From Adineta ricciae (lineage: Eukaryota > Rotifera > Eurotatoria > Adinetida > Adinetidae), in NCBI GenBank assembly GCA_905250025.1, contig CAJNOJ010000008.1:682001-746000 (forward strand): a stretch of 64,000 nucleotides of DNA. Direction: 5' to 3'. Position numbers and translations under genes: made by a program. The notes beneath the pieces were generated by a model, which was not told the origin of the DNA, did not search any database, and was given only the letters and a program-made list of their open reading frames with translations. Position 1 is the first letter of the stretch. Each line of letters begins with the position of its first letter. Below, piece by piece: positions 47,775 to 59,856 of the stretch.

Positions 47775-49558
47775 CTATGCAAACATTTGCATACTGGCGA
47801 AGTTGTAGAACTTGTCAAGTTGACCGGCAACGGCAGCAGCCGACTGACTGATGAAATCTATTGAGAAGAGAAACAAAGTGTATCAATCACAAATCTGTGT
47901 GCAACTAATCTTACGAGGCAAATTCGGATACTTTGCTGTTAGCAAATTCCGAAGAGCTTGTTGACAAACAGATACACAATTTGCACCTATGAACTCTAAG
48001 CCAATGACCGGGCCACTCGCAACTAATGCATTGTATTTTCGGTCACCACCAAAAAGTCGTTCAACACTTGTATCATCTATTCTATACGATTTCGTTTGTA
48101 CAAGTTCAATCTAGAGGAATTATACGATATTGAACACGATGAAAGACAGATACAAAAAATACTAACATTTGATTGTCGTGTCGATGTTATCAGATCACGT
48201 GCACAAGCGTCAGCGTTTGCATTATGGAAAAGAATGACTAAGCATCGCTGAAATTCAAATGCGAATATTTGAGGATGGAAAATAAAGTAATTAGAAACAA
48301 GTTGGTCTACACAATAATCATTGCATTATTTTCTGTACTCTCTTATTAAATCGACTTATTTCCCTCCCTGATCTCGATAGTCAAGGATTACCATTGATGT
48401 GAGCAGTTTCTAACGAGTATACAAATACTTCTATTCATACTTTAAATAAAACGGAAATAGCATTAAATCTCTTCTATTAATAATGAATGACATGATCTAC
48501 TCAAGGGAAATTACCAAAGGAAAGGATTGTGTTCTTACTTCTTCATTTCTATCCCGACATAATTCGCCGTGTGTATAGGGTGTTACACTTTGATTAACGT
48601 TATCACTAACATTGAGGAAGGCACATGCTGGATCCGTTGGTAAAGATAAATGTTTGAAGACATTGTCATCCTATGATCATTCAATGATATTCTTTGTGTT
48701 TAGAACAAACAATTACTTTATCAAGTAACGAATAGTTTTTTCCATCGGGAATCGACGTAAAATCATGATTATTGCTCCAATTATTATTCCATGGACTGAT
48801 CCCGGCTGATTTATACTGCTCTATAAAATTATTAAGAAGGAAAAACAAATAATGCCGTCTTTTTCCAAGAGTCATACCAGCTAAGTTTTTATAATTAAGT
48901 GTTAAACATCCGAATTTAATATTATGTGAAGATTCGATGACCGGTTGACTTGAGCAGGCTAAGTAAACATGAGTATCACGACAATCTCGCGTGCGAAATT
49001 GTTGACAGATGGTTGCTAGGACGCAATTGATTGAGTCTCGAAGAAATATACTGAAGAGGAATATAATTCTGCTTCCGAGGAAGTGAGAAATCTCTTACCT
49101 TCCGCGAACGGGCCCAATCAAAATTCGACAATTGGTGCAATCATCGATTTGAATACTATCCGCGTAATCGAACACATAGATTGAACAATTCTATTGGCTA
49201 ATATGAAAATGAACCGAGAGCAATCCGAACTGAACTTACATCGCAGTTTTGAACTAAAACAGTTCAATTTATAGTTGGAAAAGTCGAATGATTTATCTTA
49301 CTGATGAATTGTTGTCCATTCACTGAACCTGGCAGACGATAGATCGTTTGATCTTTTAATTTATCGAGAATAAAGTCTTCTTTTCTAATTGCTGCGCGTT
49401 CGGGGCTTTCCCTAGAAAATTCAACGAAAGAATGACACATCTATCAATTAGTGTATACGCCCTAACCAAGAATAGGGTTGACGTGGAGGTGGTGATGATG
49501 GTCGGGCATTATTGGTAGCAGTTGACGAACGAAAGAAAAGCGAATAGATAGCCCCCAT
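47775..49558 (-). CDS. RP2: RP2/XRP2, ARL3 GTPase-activating protein
   Basis: A multi-exon gene. The tubulin-cofactor-C fold is covered by [17 protein letters not shown], then [58 protein letters not shown] and [16 protein letters not shown]. The C-terminal NDK-like part contains [15 protein letters not shown] and ends [15 protein letters not shown], as in vertebrate RP2. The intron-bounded exon at 49240-49253 is only 14 nt (IQNCD region). RP2 is the GAP of ARL3, releasing lipidated cargo at the ciliary base. Gly2 of [10 protein letters not shown] is available for myristoylation, but the neighbouring Cys3 of the vertebrate protein (MGCFF) is absent. Start ATG 49556-49558. Divergent from SSNA1. 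Confidence 0.92.
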
Positions 49559-49800
49559 ACCTAACAATTAGTGTGGCAAGAAGAAGAAAAAAGAAGGAGA
49601 AATGTCTTTCTTTTTCTCTTCCTTACGTTATTGACAAAATCATCAAGAATTTTTCTTTCTTCCATAGCCATAGCTTAAGCATATCGACCAAGTGCTTAAC
49701 TGACTTATTTGAATGCAGTTGATGATGAGGCACTGACTGCCATTGTCTGCATTGCCATGGAATTTGAAAGGACGAGCGATATTCGAACGTACATTCGAAC
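49559..49800. promoter_or_regulatory. bidirectional promoter region of RP2 and SSNA1
   Basis: 242 bp separate the opposite start codons of two cilium-base genes. A purine-rich run (about 49576-49602) lies on the RP2 side. I did not find a clear X-box (RFX site) by eye. Confidence 0.45.
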
Positions 49801-50243
49801 ATGTCTCAACAAGGCGCTGCGCTTCAAAATTATAACAATGAATTAGTGAAATGTTCGTTGTTCCTTCTCGATGCTTGTTTCGTTAAAAATGTTGTCTTTA
49901 TTTGTTTAGGTATTGAAGATCTATGTGGAAAGCGTGATGAACTACAACGTCAGATTTTGATCGAAGAAGAAGATAAACATAAAATAGAAAATGAGATACG
50001 TGTCGCTAGTGAAAAACTGGCGAAAATTAATGAAAACTTAGCTAAGAAGATCACAGCCCGAACAGAATTCGATCGAACAATCAGCGAAACAGAAGCAGCC
50101 TACATGAAAATTCTCGAAAGTTCGCAAACATTACTCAATGTACGATGAATTTTCGAACATTTCCATTGGAACATTTCGTTTGTTTACTCTTCTAGGTGCT
50201 CAAACGGGAATCTCATTCACTTCGAACAAAAGTTGATGACTAG
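49801..50243 (+). CDS. SSNA1: SSNA1/NA14 microtubule nucleation factor
   Basis: Three exons starting [20 protein letters not shown]. The coiled coil continues [59 protein letters not shown] and ends TKVDD. The total is about 109 residues, close to the usual 119. SSNA1 is a small coiled-coil fibril protein of centrosomes, basal bodies and axon branch points that promotes microtubule nucleation and branching and binds spastin. Introns interrupt after K17 and after N94. The stop TAG lies 55 bp from the converging lipocalin gene. Confidence 0.92.
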
Positions 50244-50298
50244 AAGAAATAAGGAGAGTTTCAATCTCATATTCGTTCGTTATTATCTGATAGTTGAT

Positions 50299-50991
50299 TT
50301 ATATAAATTCTCTTTCTGTCTTTACAATGAATGTTACAAATAAAAATGTCAACAGAATAAAATTTTCAACGCCGATCTGTGATGATAAAGAACATTTTTT
50401 TCCATCTTGGGGAGTTATTTCAAGTGTAGTTACGTTAATACATAAAGTATTCGTTATGTATTCATCGATTGGTGCCATCAGAGTGTCTGACAACATAGTT
50501 GTTCGACTAAATACCCATAGAGTTGGTTTTTCGCATAAATTAGAAATTGTATAATTAGTGGAAGAACAAGCATAGGCCAATGCATAATTGTTATAATCAG
50601 TTGTTAAGATATAATAAGGCCAATTGAGGATGTTTTGACTACTAGGATTTTTCTTTTGAAGAATCATTTTGGCACTATTGTTAGCAATGATAATCCAAGG
50701 ACCAAAGGAAAAACAACTGTCTGCATTGAGCAATCGTGCTCGACCGTCTACTTGAAGAATAGACGAAGATGCATTTTGTAACTGGAATGATTGATAAAAA
50801 TTTCGCCAAATGTCGGATTCGTTATGTGGATCACCTGGTGTCCATTTGATTTCATACCAGCCGCCCGAAAATTGAGTCAAATTGAAATTCGACTGCACAG
50901 TTAGGTTGTTGAATGCTGGTACACTACAATTTAAGGCATTAGCGATCTCCAGAAAGAAAATGAGATGCTTTATGTACGCCAACCAGTGCAT
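50299..50991 (-). CDS. secreted or membrane-anchored lipocalin (ApoD/Lazarillo-like)
   Basis: An intronless frame of 230 residues. The signal peptide (1-20) precedes a lipocalin fold: first conserved region FSGGWYEIKWTPGD (the GxW motif with Trp45), central TTDYNNYALAYAC, and third region WVFSRTTMLSD with the conserved Arg. There are many N-glycosylation sites, and several cysteines could form the usual disulfides. The last 25 residues are hydrophobic (NFILLTFLFVTFIV) and then KTEREFI, which suggests a membrane anchor or a GPI-type signal as in insect Lazarillo; the charged end fits a transmembrane span better. It likely binds small hydrophobic ligands. It converges on SSNA1. An intronless state is unusual for the region. 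Confidence 0.82.
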   Translation of the reverse strand: MHWLAYIKHLIFFLEIANALNCSVPAFNNLTVQSNFNLTQFSGGWYEIKWTPGDPHNESDIWRNFYQSFQLQNASSSILQVDGRARLLNADSCFSFGPWIIIANNSAKMILQKKNPSSQNILNWPYYILTTDYNNYALAYACSSTNYTISNLCEKPTLWVFSRTTMLSDTLMAPIDEYITNTLCINVTTLEITPQDGKKCSLSSQIGVENFILLTFLFVTFIVKTEREFI

Positions 50992-51643
50992 ATTTGTTAA
51001 CTTCTTCGTGTATGTAATCGGTATGTTTCCGCCGACAGCGTATTAGAACTGGTAAGTCGCTGGAAGAGATGTTTTTAGAACGAAAAGTGTCGCGTTTTTG
51101 TAAAAAATTACAGGTAGGTACCATTAGATTGCACTTATGTTTTATCAAATTGCATTTGTTATCGTGGACTTTCAATGTTGATTTAGTTTTCTGTTCTTCA
51201 GCTCTTCAGAGAAATTGTTTCTCATAATTTATGATTCTACCAGGTAACATGGAGATCTAATCGAGCTTATAAATTTCATTCTACTTGATATAAACGAAAA
51301 TAATTGTCTAACTCATTTGTTAAACTCGACCACCTGTGTGATTTCCAACAGATGTAGACGATGTTTAATTACTCGTAATCAAGGTTGACGTTCTAAACAA
51401 TATTCTGTATCATATTACCGAAAAGATCGTCGTTTTTAATTACAAATTGTCTGGTATTCATTTAAAGCATTTGATCAAGAAAAGAATTAGGTTAACTACA
51501 ACGGTTGAACAAGAGAAGAAAAGCTACACACACGCACACATTGTAATGATACTGATATTCAAAAGAAGAAAGACAATATGTACGAGATTGCGCACAAACG
51601 CATTTAACAGATATTAGAAACACACGAACACATTATTTACAAT
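50992..51643. other. intergenic, no gene seen
   Basis: Sequence between the lipocalin start and the 3' end of the CDR2-like gene. No supported gene, RNA or repeat. Confidence 0.45.
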
Positions 51644-52905
51644 TCAATGATTGGTCATTTTTGGACTGTTGCTAACGTTTGTTTTCAGTTTTTCGTAGAC
51701 ACGTGCGAATAAATCTTTGTAATTTGTCGGTTCATAAGAAGATTTCGATGGTTTACTTTCTAGAGAAACTTCGTCGTACAAAGAGAGATCATGTTCGGAT
51801 GGTGAATAGATGTTCGATGGGAGAAATTTCGTGTTGTCATGAGAAGATTTTTCGAGTAGTTTTCGATAGGAATTGATCTCGTTTTGAAGAGAATCACTAT
51901 CATCACGATAATGTCGCTCTAATTGCGTAATACGATCCACAAGATCTAGTTTTTCTTGTTCGGATTGAAGTAGTTGATCGTTCAGAGAGGAACATTCCAT
52001 TGTCAAAGAATTAATACGTAATTTTAGATCTGTTAGATGAGATTTAAAGATCGATGTGTGCGAAGTATCGAATAGATTCGGCGATACTGGTGAAATAACA
52101 GATGTTGGAGTAATCGGTACTGGCTTTAGACTAAATGAATTTGATCGTTGTCGTTTACTCGATACCGGTGTAGAAAAAGTCGAAGTTTGATAAGGAGAAT
52201 TCGTTTGTTTCAAATGAAAATACGATGTGAACTGTTTCGTCCGAAATTTTCCATACTCGTGTTCAATATCATGACATTGCTTTCGTGTTTTCTCGCAAAG
52301 ATCGAACAATCTGAATAAATCGAAACAAGACGAATTGATTCCAGAGAAAAGTCAAGCTCCTTACTCCTTCACATGTTGACGATTTTTCTCGTTTTCATGT
52401 CGTTGTAATCGAAGTTCCTGTTCGAGATCAACATTTGCTGCGTCTAATAATTCATTTTGTTTACATTTAGCTTCAAGCTGTTCTCGTAGAGCAAGATATT
52501 TCGAATGTAATAACTAAATTTCGTTGAAAATTAGTTTAAAAACCAAACAACGTTGCGATTTACCTTCATATCCGATTGCTTATCATCGAATTGTTTCTGT
52601 AGAAGATTAATATAATTTTGTAGCTCATGATTACGCTCCAGCAAGCAGCGACCAAGTTCGGCAGCTAGTCGAAGTTCTGTGAAGAAGAAACAGGCCAGTT
52701 GCCGAAGGAAAACAATCAAGTAGATAGACTTACCTTTGTCGTAATCATCGGAATCGATGGATGACATCGAAGATGAAGAGAGAAGAGTATTATTTAAATC
52801 GAATTCTGCACTGTCCATTATTGATAAAAGCATTATAGATGCTTGAGCATGTCGATTGATCTGAAATAAGTAGTGTTTTTGTTCTAGTGACTGTATTGAA
52901 GTCAT
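51644..52905 (-). CDS. CDR2-like coiled-coil protein
   Basis: Four exons (52734-52905, 52564-52676, 52365-52513, 51644-52310) sum to 1101 nt, 366 residues. The N-terminal signature LRLAAELGRCLLERNHELQN matches CDR2/CDR2L (LAAELGKTLLDRN). A long coiled coil follows, then LFDLCEKTRKQC, a Ser/Pro-rich stretch, a second coiled coil (LTMECSSLNDQLLQSEQEKL), and a C-terminal EPTNYKDLFARVYEKLK block that matches the PPEYKALFKEIF end of CDR2. CDR2 proteins are cytoplasmic adaptors linked to Myc and dynein/ribosome contacts; the role here is inferred only from family. The start is uncertain: the longest frame begins at 52905, while downstream Met codons (MLLSIMDSAEF) follow a possible splice acceptor. 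Confidence 0.78.
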
Positions 52906-54604
52906 GCTTATTCGATTTGTTCGTGTTGGAAAGAAAGGAGAAAGAATGATGTAGGTGACATTCTCTTCTACACGAAGAATGTTGAAGGTGGAGACTAATT
53001 AGAACAATAGAAGACAATAGCTATCGGGACATAAGCGAAAGAAGAAGGAAGAGTAAAAGCATTTTTTGAACAAACAATCAATTCGTTTTCTTACCTGATC
53101 TTATATGTATATGATTAGAGAAGATACAGTTTACATGTGCTTTCGTTTACAATGTCTTTAAAGTGTATAGGCAAATATGTACATGAATTGTCTTTCGTTT
53201 CTTTATTCGAGGTTGTTTCTGATGATATATGTATCATTTCCATCAGAAAGACAGGCGAGACGCACTTTCTCGCTGTCACTGCGAGTTTTCATCGGGAAGA
53301 TAAACAGCGAGAAGAAGAAAAACAAGCGAAAAATAGATTAAATGCCTTGACTATCAGTGCTATCATTTACTTAAAGCTTATAGAAAAATGTATCGAACAG
53401 GCAGTGAAAAGTGAAATCGGATAGGCATGTCTGTTGACATATAGCGATTCTTTATACAAACGACTGATCAATATCATATCGTCATTTTCTTTAACATAAT
53501 AACTTTGGCGATGATTACTACGGGTTGCTTCTTACTGTTGTAGTTGAGTTAATGCGTCGATTACTTCAAATAAGTACATTAGCGATTAGGTGACCTCGAA
53601 CACTTCACATGATACGAGGAAATTATATTTATTTTTATTTCTATGTCATCATTCTCATCTCTCTTTCTCTACTCGACACTTTGTGCATATGGAATTGATC
53701 AAGAAATCGACACAATATGTTTTCTCATGAATTCTATGGCGCATCTATCTGATATTAATTAGACTTTTGTCACTGTTGATTTTTCATTTAGTTTTTCATG
53801 CTCTTATTACTTTTTGTAATCAACTAGAATAATAGCCTTGACTTATTCAAGGGGAAAAAATGGAAAAACTTGCTGATCGGAAGTCAAAGATTGAGAAAAA
53901 TGTCTTCTAATTACTCCCGAAGAAAACAATTCCATCGAATACTTCTCTATTCTGATCGATGTTTCGTACTATAAAAGAGAAATAAGAGGAAAAGAAAGGA
54001 TCACTCCTTTCGTCTCATTAGTATAATATTCAAATAAATGTTGTATATTTTTACATATATATATATCTACACTCTCTCCTTTTTCACAACATAAAAAGAA
54101 CCAATATATTTTTTATATTGAAGGATGAGGGATGAATACTAATTTGTAAATGACATTAGATAATCATGTATACGAAATAACTCGGTCACAGAGACAATGA
54201 CAAGTGGATTGACACTTTATCATTGTGTACTGTTTTTCTAGTGATAATCTTCTGTTGTAATATGTAGTGCTCGCGAAACTAAAGATGGGCATGCAGCTCA
54301 TGTAGAGAGATAGCTGTGAGTAGTATCATGTCATATGACTTGTTGTTTTCTTTTTGAATAATTGATTTGTAAAGGACTGTTTTTCTTCTGATGAACAAAA
54401 ATAATCCTTCATGCAATTATTGTTGTCTTGTTCCGCTATGTAAATTAAGGAAGAAAACATTGTTTTTTTTTCACAGGACTATGAAGGTTGAATCGGACGG
54501 AGGAAACTATAACTGTGACTCACGGTTACATTACACCATATTGTCTAATTGATTGATCACTAGTAGTTCTAGTAACAGTACACCTTTCGTGTTGAGTGGT
54601 GAAA
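52906..54604. other. intergenic, no gene confirmed
   Basis: About 1.7 kb, AT-rich, with (TA)n near 54055-54065. A 95-codon frame (53137-53424, +) with a Lys/Glu-rich middle has no family signal, so I do not call it. Confidence 0.4.
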
Positions 54605-55646
54605 ATGAATACGTCGATGCTGTTATTTCGGCAACAGAAGCGAAATCTGGATATGCTTCGACAAAAACTTCGATGGTCAGTTTCCCATGGTGTGAATCTA
54701 CCTGAGAATGTAAACTTACGTCCATATATGACAGAAATTGAAGATCAAGGAGACATGGGCAGTTGTGTAGCGAATGCTATCGCAGGTAATATCGATTATC
54801 AATCGATCTATTTATCGTCAATTGGCTACTTCTAGGTTCGTTAGAGTATCTTTACAAACGCTATGCGCGACTGAAACTTGATGTCAGTCGATTATTTATT
54901 GATTTTAATGCTCGTATTGCAAATCTTGATTGGCGTAATCAACAACAGTTCGTGATTGATATCAACAATCCACGGAATAGTTTCGGTACGCAGAGAGAAG
55001 CTGGCTTACGAGCTTTGCAGCAGTACGGCTTTTGCAAGGAATCCCTATGGCCATATGATCGAAGTTTGTATTTGCGGCCGCCGCCGCTTTCAGTTTACAA
55101 AGAAGCAGCACGTCGTTCAATAATTCCTCTGAAAATACCGATCAATGTCGATAGCGTTCGGACATGCCTGGCTCATCAAATACCCGTACTTGTTGGGATT
55201 CTTCTTAGCTCGAATGACGCTTATCACAACCAAGGGTGGATAAAAATACCGACTAAGCCGCCAGTTGATGAAGGATATCATGCCTGTTTAGTAGTTGGTT
55301 ATGATGATAGTACTGAACATTTTATTATTCGAAATTCATGGGGTGCTCAATGGGTATGTACAATTATCTTGTATTCGAACGTTGTGTGATATATATATTT
55401 TTCTTCTAGGGTGACAAAGGCTATTGCTATGTACCATATCAATATTTAGTTGATAGACGTCTTGTTGCTCCAGAAAGTACATTTTGGGCCGTAGCTCAAA
55501 TTATACCGCGGAAAATGATGAGAAGAGGATATCTGAGCTATCCGAATTTCACTCAATACCATTGGGAATCAGCGACGGACCAAGCCTTTTATCAATTCTG
55601 CTTCCGACGACAACTTTTTACGCAACGAATATATACAAACAGATGA
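54605..55646 (+). CDS. papain-fold (C1) cysteine peptidase of prokaryotic type
   Basis: Three exons (54605-54785, 54836-55353, 55410-55646) sum to 936 nt, 311 residues. Catalytic residues are all in place: oxyanion Gln48 and Cys54 in EDQGDMGSCVANAIAG, His209 in EGYHACLVVGYDD and Asn227 in FIIRNSWGAQWGDKGY. No signal peptide or inhibitor I29 propeptide is visible, unlike animal cathepsins. The form QGxxGSCVANA, the spacing and the WPYD/VPYQYL segments resemble free-standing C1 peptidases of bacteria. It would be cytosolic and active without a propeptide, or a foreign gene now carrying two introns. Substrate unknown. Confidence 0.82.
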
Positions 55647-56152
55647 TGAAAAACGTTTTTTCTAAATAATTAGGTTATTTTGTTGTTTAAGGTGGATTGT
55701 TATGTGATAAAAAATAATAAATTCTTTGTAGATTGTTCAATAGAAAATCATTATTTGTTTAAGTTTTGATTTTGATTTAAAGATATGATGTAGAATTGTC
55801 GAAATCGTTCTCAACAAAGAATGTGGGAAATTCTTGTTTTCTTCCGTTTTTAACCTTGTAGAAAATATGCGCTGCATATTTTCTCGTTTACGATGTGTGC
55901 CAAAACCCTCCAAAGAAAAACAATTCAGCATACTTTTTTTTTGTTTCGTTCTGTTTGTTCCTACTCTTTTTCTTTTCCTCAAAGTATTGTTGTCACCGAC
56001 CAAACACATACGTCAAAGAGAAAAAATGGCGATGCCTCATAAGAGAAAGATTAGTCAGCGCTGTCGTCAATATTACTGTTAAATAAATGCGCTTTTACTA
56101 CTTTCTTTTATACATTTCATTTTAAGATTTCGTACATAACGCAGATTCGAGA
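55647..56152. other. intergenic, no gene seen
   Basis: 3' region of the peptidase and promoter region of annexin. AATAAA occurs at about 55716. Short frames here have no support. Confidence 0.45.
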
Positions 56153-58215
56153 ATGAGCGGCTATCCTTATGGAAATCCAGGAGGAGGTTATCCACCACAG
56201 TATGGCGGAGGAAATACTGGTTATCCTAATTATCCTCAAAATCCTGGCTTTCAACAATCACCACCAATGCCTTCCTATAACGATAACCAATCGTGTGCGT
56301 CTCTCTACGGTACACCAGGACCGATGCAAAATAATAGTGGTTATCCACCACCACCGGGACCATATGATCAATACAGTGGAAATCAGATGCCGAATGCACC
56401 ATACGGAATGAGTGGGAGCGCTGGTGGAAACTATTGTCCACCACCACCACAGCCATCAGGAGGATATATGCCACCTTCTACATATGGCCAATATCCGCAA
56501 CAACATGGAGGTAAAAGATCAAGGGGACTATAAACATTAAATAGTACTTTTTTTTTCTAGGATATGATCAATCACAGTATCAACAACCTTATCCATCTCA
56601 ACCACCACCACCATCTGGTGGAATGTATCCTAACATGCAACAGGGACCATCCAATTATGGTGTAAGTAGACATTTTCATTGCCTTCAAATGTTGTGGCTT
56701 CGTCTGTATATTATTGTAGGGCGGTCCACCATCTTCATTGTATCAACAGCCTGGATTTCTCCCAGTCGAGCAAACATCCATATTTCTGGCTAGTTTAGAA
56801 CAATATCAAGGAACGGTCTTTCCGGCACAGAATTTCAACGCTGAAGCTGATTGTCAAGCGTTAAGTCAGGCAATGAAAGGCGCAGGTAAGTTTTCATCTC
56901 GAGAGAAATATCTTTCAAAGTACAAAGCTCTTTCGAAGGTACTAATGAGCGTGTTTTAATTGATATCATTGCAAATCGATCAAATATCCAACGTCAACAG
57001 ATTAAACTTCAATACAAAACGATGTATGGTGTTGTACGTATCACATCCGTTGACTGGGCGTAATAATATCATATCGTTTACTTAGGATTTAGTTAAACAA
57101 GTTGGTGGTGAATTGAGTGGACATTTCAAAGAGACAATTACTGCTCTTTTTGATGCGCCTGCCAACTACGAAGCATGGTCATTGCATGAAGCATTGAGTG
57201 TATGATACGGTCTTTCTTTATAGATCTTTTGTTTCACTATTATTTTTTACCTTAGTCGGGAAAAGAAGGAACTCTACGAGAAATCTTATTGACAAGAAAT
57301 AACGCAGAGATCCGTGCAATTGTCGATGCATATCGTCGAAGTGAGACAACACGTACAACTAATTGATTCTACTATTGATTTCTGCCTTTTCATAGCCTAT
57401 AACAAGGATCTTGAACACGATATTAGTAGTCGTGTACGTGGAACAGATTTCAAACGTATGTTAATTTCAGCAGTACAGGTAAATGAAAGTATTTATTCGA
57501 TCTATTGTGAAAACCTAGACGAATTGTCTTTAGGCGAATCGTGAAGAACTTACACCACAGCAGGTTCAACAAGCTCGACAAATGGGTATTGAAAGTGTTA
57601 TTGATCGGTGAGAACACATCAACTTTTATTTTATATCTGATCTACTCTGACTTATTTAGTAATCGTGCACGCCAAGATGCTGATGATTTATACAAAGCCG
57701 GCGCTGGTAAATGGGGAACAGATGAGAAAACATTCAACGCTATCTTTTCGCGCCGTAGCTATTATCAACTTCGTGCGACGTTCGAAGAGTACCAAAAGGT
57801 AAGATGAACTTCGATAATCAACGCATCATTTGATTTTCCTCAATATACAGAAACATCGACAAGATATCGCCCAAGTCATTCGATCGGAATTTTCTGGTGA
57901 TGCTAAAGATGCCTATATTGCTCTCGTCACATGTATTCGTGACCGTCCATCATTCTTTGCCGAACGTATCCACAAAGCTGTGAGCGGCTTAGGTACAAAA
58001 GATTCGACATTAATTCGTGTGATTGTGACACGTTCGGAAGTAAGTTTTCTAAACAAAATAATCAAAACCATATTGACAAACTCCGCTTCCTTTAGATTGA
58101 TCTTGCACAAGTCAAAATGCGATATCAACAAATGTTCAATCGTTCTTTAGCCCATGACGTCGGAGGTGATACATCCGGAGATTACAAACGTCTACTTTTG
58201 TCAATTTTGAAATGA
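56153..58215 (+). CDS. annexin with Gly/Pro/Tyr-rich N-terminus (A7/A11-like)
   Basis: A multi-exon gene. The first ~160 residues are low complexity (YPYGNPGGGYPPQYGGG and repeats of GYPPPPGP type), as in annexins A7 and A11. Four annexin repeats follow with type II calcium loops: MKGAGTNERVLIDII, SGKEGTLREILLTR, GAGKWGTDEKTFNAIFSRR and VSGLGTKDSTLIRVIVTRSE. It ends GDTSGDYKRLLLSILK. It is a calcium-dependent phospholipid-binding protein; the disordered tail of A11 forms condensates that tether RNA granules to lysosomes. Six or more introns of 50-60 bp interrupt the core. Start is ATG 56153 (MSGYPYGNPGGGY). Confidence 0.93.
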
Positions 58216-58611
58216 AGGCTTTTGATAAACAAACTGAAATGAACCATTGAAATAAACTTATTACTCATGCCAGAAGAAAGACATTATATAGACTAACCTT
58301 GATCAACGTCAATGGTAATATGATAGTTGATGAAAATTGATACGAATGATAATAGTTTAGAGCAACAAAAATGATTCATTTGAAGTTAATAATAATCGAT
58401 AGTGTCCTTCTACCGAATGATCTTCATGGATGTTCAATTCGGTGCTGACTGAGCAGATGATTGAATGAGATTGAGAGTTAATTGAAAGAAAATATAAACG
58501 CCATCTATCCCTTTGTGTTAATGATTGCTGTTCGGGTAACCAAGCACTTCGAATCTGTGAATAGTTGAGTTTTTCAATAACATCTTATGTTTCATTCATT
58601 AGCAAAACAAA
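58216..58611. other. intergenic, no gene seen
   Basis: About 400 bp between the annexin stop and the Pitchfork start. AATAAA lies near 58251. Nothing else recognised. Confidence 0.45.
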
Positions 58612-59768
58612 ATGCTTTTCGGTAAGAAAATTTCACGTTCTTTTTGCTTTGTTTTGCACGCTGTTTTGTAAACAGGTGATGAACCGCCAGCCAAAGTTGT
58701 TTTCGGCACCGGATTTGCCAATCGTCCAACATTTCCAACTGATATTCAGCATGATTGCTTTGGAAACTATCAAACGCCTATACGCGGCGTACCAAATCTG
58801 TGATTATCATTCTTTTGTTTTGCTTGAAAGCATGCTAGACATATCTCTTCATGAATTCAGTGGACCCGGTTCATACGAAAACGATGCAAAATCATCATTT
58901 CGATACGTACTTGATCAGCAACCTATGAGTCGACGTGGCTACACATTCAATGCACGGACAGAAAAGCGCGAAGCTTTTGTACCAAAAGTAAACTATTGCA
59001 AGACTGTTCGTTGTCTGTTTCATTGATTTCTAAAATGATAATAGACTGATGTACCAAGTCCGGATACTTATCAAAAAGATCTAACAGCGAGAGAACACAC
59101 TAGACGAGCATTTAAGCCATTTGACGTAGGCGGGGAGCGGTTACCGTCCATGGCTAAACATGGCAATCTTCCCGGGTATGAAATATTCTCCTATCAAAAG
59201 AAAATTACTTTCGAATTTGTATTCAGACCAGGAACATATCAATGGGACGTCAAACAGAATCGACAGGTTCATATGCGACATAGTTTTGGTGGACGAACAA
59301 GTTTGATACCTGTTATCAAAACAAAATGTGCACCAACAAATACAGATCAAGTTTGAGAACTAACCAATTGCGCATTCTTTGTCTCACAGATAGTTTTATT
59401 AGTGTCAAATCTGTCGAAAACAACCGGTTGGAGATTATTATCAATTTCATAAGGAGATCTTATGTGCGTCATGTTTTAATTTCAACTGGCAATGGGAAGA
59501 AAAGTTCAAACGACCGTAATTATCCCATGTTAAAAGTACCATTGTTCTGCAAGTGTAAATTGATTTGCTTTAGACACTTGCAAGCTTTTCAGAAAGTTCG
59601 CGACTGTTCGGATGTTCACGAGCATGGTGGAACTACGGCAAAAGTTCAGGTAGGAGAGACGGAAAGAATATTTTCTATTATTATCACTGTCAATTTTAGT
59701 TAGTTGATGATCGATTAATAAAAAAACTTCAACGTAAAGAAGCTTATTTGAGTCTTTATTGGCCATAA
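58612..59768 (+). CDS. CIMAP3: Pitchfork (PIFO/CIMAP3), ciliary protein
   Basis: A first coding exon of only 10 nt (ATGCTTTTCG) is followed by exons encoding FGTGFANRPTFPTDIQHDCF, NYQTPIRGVPNLGPGSYEND, RRGYTFNARTEKREAFVPK, PSPDTYQKDLTAREHTRRAF and LPGPGTYQWDV, ending LQRKEAYLSLYWP. These follow vertebrate Pitchfork, including the repeated PGxGxY-type motifs and the C-terminal YLSLY. About 230 residues. Pitchfork works at the basal body and in axonemal microtubules, where it promotes cilium disassembly through Aurora A. The last intron uses the acceptor that ends at TTTTCAG before AAAGTTCGC, because only that join keeps the frame. The gene converges with HSBP1 88 bp away. Confidence 0.88.
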
Positions 59769-59856
59769 AACACTACTTTCGTTTTTAGATTTTAATAAAA
59801 CTACAGCATTTTGTCTTTCATAAGATGAATCAGTCATATACATAATCGAAGCATTT

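Noticed and set aside
53137..53424. 95-codon plus-strand frame with Lys/Glu-rich middle
   Set aside because: No recognisable family and no supporting neighbour; kept out for lack of evidence.
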